Source: UBA4421 sp028228615
Lineage (GTDB): Bacteria > Pseudomonadota > Gammaproteobacteria > Pseudomonadales > Azotimanducaceae
Direction: 5' to 3'
Length of the DNA: 46,696 bases
NCBI GenBank assembly: GCA_028228615.1
Contig: JAOJBS010000019.1
Span: 1 to 46,696 of the forward strand
This document shows, piece by piece, positions 43,256-46,696 of the stretch; positions within the stretch are counted from its first letter, which is position 1; the number at the start of each line of letters is the position of its first letter. A program made the position numbers and the translations under genes. The notes beneath the pieces are model-generated. The model saw only the letters and a list, made by a program, of their open reading frames with translations, searched no databases and had not been told where the DNA came from.

Positions 43256-43840
43256 TCAGCCGCCGACATGCATGGAGCGGTAGTTCCCATCTTCCGGGTA
43301 AAAGCCCAGGAACTTTAAAGTTGTTTGGCCTGTTCGAACTCCAGGATACAAAAATACCGTAGGTACACTGAAGTGACCTTGCAGTTGGCTTTCTATTGGG
43401 CCAATACGCATATACGGGTGCAGAGCCTCTAGGTCAGTTACTAAAAGCAATGCCTTCGTATCTTTACCTAGCTCTAGCAATTTTTTCTCTAATCGCGACT
43501 GTAACGCTTTGTCGTCTCCATCAACCGCATTGGTAAGCGCCGCATTTGTTTTTACCCATTCAAGCGGCGCTTCCGCATCTTGTTTTAACCATAGCGCACG
43601 ACGAAAAGCTGGCACCGATTTCAGTATGTCATTGACATGTTCGGCAATAGAAAAGGTATGCACATTAAAACCCTGCTTTTGCAGCATTTGAATCCATGCC
43701 TTAATTTGTCTTTTAACCTCGATGATCTGCTTGGGCGAAAACACCAAGTAATAAATCGGCTCAAAGCTAGCATGTTGAAACTCCCGCCCTTGTTGGATAC
43801 GGGTAACTAGCTCATCAAAGTCTTGTTTCAATGATGACAT
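43256..43840 (-). CDS. brxB: BREX protein BrxB (DUF1788)
   Basis: This 194-residue protein starts MSSLKQDFDELVTRIQQGRE and reads on through YYLVFSPKQIIEVKRQIKAW and VPTVFLYPGVRTGQTTLKFL, as BrxB does. I chose the ATG at 43840, which follows GGAGGAGG; the frame is open to 43924 without support. It overlaps the end of brxA by 26 bases. BrxB is a core BREX component of unclear biochemical role. Confidence 0.92.
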   Translation of the reverse strand: MSSLKQDFDELVTRIQQGREFQHASFEPIYYLVFSPKQIIEVKRQIKAWIQMLQKQGFNVHTFSIAEHVNDILKSVPAFRRALWLKQDAEAPLEWVKTNAALTNAVDGDDKALQSRLEKKLLELGKDTKALLLVTDLEALHPYMRIGPIESQLQGHFSVPTVFLYPGVRTGQTTLKFLGFYPEDGNYRSMHVGG

Positions 43841-44606
43841 CGACGACCTCCTCCATGGTTTTGTAAGCCCAGCTAATGGAGACGACATCGGCGGCGGTTT
43901 GGATAATCCAAAGTTTGTGAACACTCAGCCGCTTTAACTCGTCTCGTACATCTTCTGACTGTAGGCCAAAAAGCTGCCAGTCTGAATGGTTGATTAAGTT
44001 GTTATCAGCTATGCCTTGCAGGTGCAGGTCATAAGCGAGTATGACAATCGTACAGGGATCAATACGTACCGGGGTTATCTGGCGTGCCCCACGCGTCAGT
44101 GGCTCCAAAAGTTGGTAGTCGATACAAGTGCTCAATAGGTAGGATGATAAACGCTTGATGGTTGTTTCTGACCAGAGCTTTTTAGTTTTACCGTCATAGG
44201 TGGCGCGTTGAACGAACTCTGTTGAGTCTTCACTGCTAATTTCCGTGTAACCCGATGCGTAGCGCTCCCAGTACAGATTGGTAACGAAATCTCGCAGGAT
44301 GAGATTTGCCCGAGCAGTATGGATAAAAAACAGTTGGTTTAAGGCTCTAGTTGAAACACTGTGATTGAGGGCCAGTAGCCATTTAGCAGGCTGAGGTTCT
44401 GGATTTAGATATCGAGGGGCGAAACACTCGGCGACTATATTGCGAAGGCGGCGGGCTGTTACATTTGGGAATTCGCCCGATTCTAGAGCGGCATTAAACA
44501 AATCTTGAGTACTCATTCCTGGCTGCCACTGGCCTAACAGCGTTTGAGTTTCTTCAATAAGCCCTAAGCCTGCCTGTAGCTGCGTTGTATAAAAGGGTTG
44601 ATCCAT
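43815..44606 (-). CDS. brxA: BREX protein BrxA (DUF1819)
   Basis: This 263-residue protein has the BrxA/DUF1819 pattern: TTQLQAGLGLIEETQTLLGQ, then NVTARRLRNIVAECFAPRYL and a NQLFFIHTARANLILRDFVT helix. BrxA is a small DNA-binding-like helical protein at the head of BREX operons. It overlaps the brxE-like stop by one base (TGATG) and brxB by 26 bases, so the three are coupled. Confidence 0.92.
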   Translation of the reverse strand: MDQPFYTTQLQAGLGLIEETQTLLGQWQPGMSTQDLFNAALESGEFPNVTARRLRNIVAECFAPRYLNPEPQPAKWLLALNHSVSTRALNQLFFIHTARANLILRDFVTNLYWERYASGYTEISSEDSTEFVQRATYDGKTKKLWSETTIKRLSSYLLSTCIDYQLLEPLTRGARQITPVRIDPCTIVILAYDLHLQGIADNNLINHSDWQLFGLQSEDVRDELKRLSVHKLWIIQTAADVVSISWAYKTMEEVVDVIIETRL

Positions 44607-45100
44607 CAGACATCCCCTCGATAGTAGGGGAAAACTTGCTCCTCAGCCTGAAAACCATGTAAGTAAGCATCAGCCATGCGCCCAATAATATTTTCATTGA
44701 TTTCACTCCCAAGCAGAAGTGGACCTGCGCCATTGGTGTTTCCGCCGGCTGCAAGAGCTTTCAGCCCAGCTCGTGCAGTTTCTTCCGACGCGATTACGTC
44801 TAAGACCGAAGCATCACCAATCAGGGCCTCTGATATTGCTTGTTCAAGGTTCTCAGGCAGCCTGAACAGATGATATACATTCCCCGTGCCAATATATTTA
44901 TCATGGACAATTTGAGCCGCCCCACATGCGCCATTTACTCTGGCAAGCACAGCAGTCTTAGGGAAAACCGGTGTTAGAAACGCATCACCTGAACGAGAGA
45001 GAAAGCTACTGGGCCACCAGCCGGCTCGATCCTTCTCTCCCATAAACGCCACACAAATTCGCAGCTTTATAATATTGGATATCAAGTCATCCGGCGCCAC
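44606..45100 (-). CDS. brxE: BrxE-like protein, first gene of the BREX operon
   Basis: This 164-residue soluble protein has the segments ICVAFMGEKDRAGWWPSSFL, FLTPVFPKTAVLARVNGACG and VYHLFRLPENLEQAISEAL. From memory these match the BrxE family, known from type 6 BREX, where brxE also precedes brxA. The biochemical role is not known to me. The GTG at 45100 is the longest start and has a weak ribosome site; a TTG five codons in is possible. It is the first gene of the operon. Confidence 0.6.
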   Translation of the reverse strand: MAPDDLISNIIKLRICVAFMGEKDRAGWWPSSFLSRSGDAFLTPVFPKTAVLARVNGACGAAQIVHDKYIGTGNVYHLFRLPENLEQAISEALIGDASVLDVIASEETARAGLKALAAGGNTNGAGPLLLGSEINENIIGRMADAYLHGFQAEEQVFPYYRGDV

Positions 45101-45110
45101 CTCTTACACG

Positions 45111-45124
45111 CGAGTCTACACTCG
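45111..45124. promoter_or_regulatory. Inverted repeat before the BREX operon
   Basis: CGAGT-CTAC-ACTCG is a perfect inverted repeat about ten bases upstream of the first BREX start codon. In the leader it could be an operator or an RNA hairpin near the ribosome site. No dedicated BREX regulator gene is present in the window next to it. A TTGACC on the minus strand near 45200 is a possible -35, without a clear -10. Confidence 0.4.
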
Positions 45125-45206
45125 ATTTCTACAAGCCAAATTAAAACGATCCAAAAAATGACGGTGCGCTAAATTGTCTTTCTAAATAGAACAATACGGT
45201 CAATCT

Positions 45207-45527
45207 TTAGCCCTCTACTTTTTTAGATAGGGGTATCAAGCGCCCTGTCCCGTTCTTTTCCCAGATTGGAAGCGCAGACTTCCCCCTTACAGCGTCAGCT
45301 TCACGTTTGAGTAATATGTCTGTCGTCATGTTGATCGTGAAAGATGGCATGTCAGGCGTACTTACGCCTTTGACTTGTTGCAGCCAGAAGCAAGCTTTGC
45401 ACTTGAGAAACGTATCCACTCGAGATCGAGATAGTTCATAAGGGTTAGGATTTTCTGGGGTGTAAGCCCCCCGATGCCTTTTAGTAGGCGTACCATCTTT
45501 TTTATATTGGGCATTTAGATGTGTCAC
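45207..45527 (-). pseudogene. N-terminal fragment of a PD-(D/E)XK nuclease
   Basis: About 100 residues match the N-terminus of the nuclease at 19446-20342: GAYTPENPNPYELSRSRVDT, FLKCKACFWLQQVKGV, MPSFTINMTTDILLKREADA and LPIWEKNGTGRLIP. After that the likeness ends and the frame stops within nine codons, so the catalytic part is missing. The break faces the BREX operon, 107 bases away. It looks like a gene cut when the BREX locus was inserted or replaced a neighbour. Confidence 0.75.
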
Positions 45528-45778
45528 TTTTACTAATTTCGGGAAACAGAGTTAACGTATTCGACGTCACCCTCGATTACCACGCAGCTAAATCCAGATT
45601 AACACCTAAGCCTGCCAGTAAAATCGATCTAATGTTCACATTTATGGTTTGCTATCCAACATTAGACGTAAAAGTTTCATTGGAATGAGATTTTAATTTC
45701 GGTACATTCATGGTGGGGAAGTGCGCTGCTGGGAAATCGTAAAGGTCATAAAAACCTACCGTTACAGGAGCTGAATTA

Positions 45779-46081
45779 ATGTTGAATCAATATCGCCGTC
45801 GCTACCTTGCGAGGCTGCAAACGTTGTTAAAAGAGTCCTATGAGTTAGATGATGCGGGTTCTACTGCCCATACTGGTGCTAAAAATAAATTAGACGGTTT
45901 CATAGATGCTGGTAAAGCTACTTTTATAGTCAACAACGCTGACCTGCGTACGGTGATGGATGATGTCCATTACGAGGTTTTTAAGATGACCTGTGAAGAG
46001 CGTAAAGCACAGAGCTTTGACAACCAACAAGAGGCTGATTGGTCAGCATATGAGAAACCGACCGTCTTTAGGAATGGTTAA
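45779..46081 (+). CDS. Hypothetical small protein
   Basis: This 100-residue soluble protein begins MLNQYRRRYLARLQTLLKES and has a helical N-terminus and an acidic, aromatic tail. The middle (VNNADLRTVMDDVHYEVFKM, then TCEERKAQ) is a small helical motif I do not recognise. It has a purine-rich site (CAGGAGCTGAATTA) before the ATG, which supports it. It is divergent from the nuclease fragment. Confidence 0.65.
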   Translation: MLNQYRRRYLARLQTLLKESYELDDAGSTAHTGAKNKLDGFIDAGKATFIVNNADLRTVMDDVHYEVFKMTCEERKAQSFDNQQEADWSAYEKPTVFRNG

Positions 46082-46190
46082 CCCCGAAATTCAAGATCGC
46101 TGACCCCGCCCACAGGGTACCGCTACTTCGGAAATAAGGACTCCTAGTATTGCTAAGTATTATTAATGTTCAGAAGTGTTTTCAATCGTT

Positions 46191-46355
46191 TTAAGGAAGC
46201 GCCTCGGGGCGGTTTTTCTCCATCCAATCTAACCACTCGCCATATCCGTCCATTGCCTGCATGGATTGGATCCAATAAGAGTCTTCTGGGTGGTCATCCC
46301 AAATTGCTAGCAGGTCGCAGAGTTCATCGAAATTAAGTATGTCTTTTGGTTCCAT
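46191..46355 (-). CDS. 54-residue acidic tryptophan-rich protein
   Basis: The frame encodes MEPKDILNFDELCDLLAIWD, DHPEDSYWIQSMQAMDGYGE and WLDWMEKNRPEALP. It is acidic, with four tryptophans and no membrane helix. Codon use looks coding, but the ribosome site is weak. I do not recognise the family. Confidence 0.5.
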   Translation of the reverse strand: MEPKDILNFDELCDLLAIWDDHPEDSYWIQSMQAMDGYGEWLDWMEKNRPEALP

Positions 46356-46503
46356 AGCTTTGTCGCCCTAGACCTTGTCATCAAGGCAAATAATGCCTCA
46401 AGCTGTTAAACGTTATCACTTAATGTACGCGAAAATATATTCCTCTGTTGATTCTTCAGTAGCTACACTTTAGTTATTAAGAGATATGGGTTGAGGAGCT
46501 AAA

Positions 46504-46696
46504 TTGTCCAGAGAATATGCAGAGCTAGTCGACAGCTTTGAGGCTAAAAAGATTGTTTGTCCGTTACCGATCCCGTGGAACAAGTTAGTGATTTTTTTAA
46601 AGAGTACAAAGCAACTCAAAATGTATCCGGTTGAAAGGGGCCCTAGTGTGCACGTCGTTAACCCTCTGATCCTCGCTGGCTGGGGCGCAAGCGATC
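46504..46696 (+). CDS. Hypothetical protein, cut by the window end
   Basis: A frame starts with TTG at 46504, five bases after a strong GAGGAG, and stays open for 64 codons to the edge. It begins with the residues LSREYAELVDSFEAKKIVCP and continues PIPWNKLVIFLKS. I do not recognise it. The good ribosome site is the main support. Confidence 0.5.
   Translation, partial: MSREYAELVDSFEAKKIVCPLPIPWNKLVIFLKSTKQLKMYPVERGPSVHVVNPLILAGWGASD

Noticed and set aside
43841..43924. Upstream 28-codon extension of brxB
   Set aside because: It overlaps brxA deeply and lacks a ribosome site, while GGAGGAGG precedes the ATG at 43840.

Overview
The window looks like a gammaproteobacterial chromosome, probably marine, although I cannot place it more precisely. 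The left 11.8 kb is core genome. It holds the start of sucA, then sdhB, sdhA, sdhD and sdhC on the minus strand, with gltA divergent on the plus strand. This TCA-cycle arrangement is typical of Gammaproteobacteria. A 3-hydroxyisobutyrate-dehydrogenase-like gene follows, then selA, selB, a dienelactone-hydrolase gene and selC (tRNA-Sec). The host therefore has most of a selenocysteine-incorporation pathway; selD is not in the window.

selC is an integration site. Its last 22 bases are repeated exactly at 21337-21358, which bounds a 9.6 kb integrative element. The element carries a P4-type tyrosine integrase, an AlpA-like regulator, a primase-polymerase/D5 helicase, an origin-like inverted repeat, a minus-strand cargo block (ankyrin protein plus unknowns), a PD-(D/E)XK nuclease and an HGGXTG protein. 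Paired GGGTACCAG-type repeats lie just inside both ends and may be integrase arm sites.

Immediately beyond attR a second satellite-like module begins: an unknown gene, another AlpA gene and a different (RepB-type) primase-helicase. It has no integrase in the window, and its far end is not seen. It is followed by defence-type cargo. First is a minus-strand cassette of xre, immA/irrE, DUF763, radical SAM and a small membrane protein. Divergent from xre, across a shared promoter with interlocked -35 boxes, is a 39-residue membrane peptide gene. Next comes a retron-type reverse transcriptase with a hydrophobic N-terminus, with a candidate msr-msd RNA upstream. Two decayed genes follow, a terminase small subunit and the tail of a DUF499-like ATPase.

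From 45100 down to 30976 lies a type-I-like BREX operon: brxE-like, brxA, brxB, brxC, pglX, pglZ, brxL. Its pglX is split into two overlapping frames exactly at a GGGAAAA heptamer in the -1 slippery phase. The BREX locus is flanked by broken genes on both sides, including an N-terminal fragment of a paralogue of the element-1 nuclease.

The parts most worth following up are the xre-immA-DUF763-radical SAM cassette with its divergent micro-membrane protein, the membrane-anchored retron, and the pglX frameshift site.
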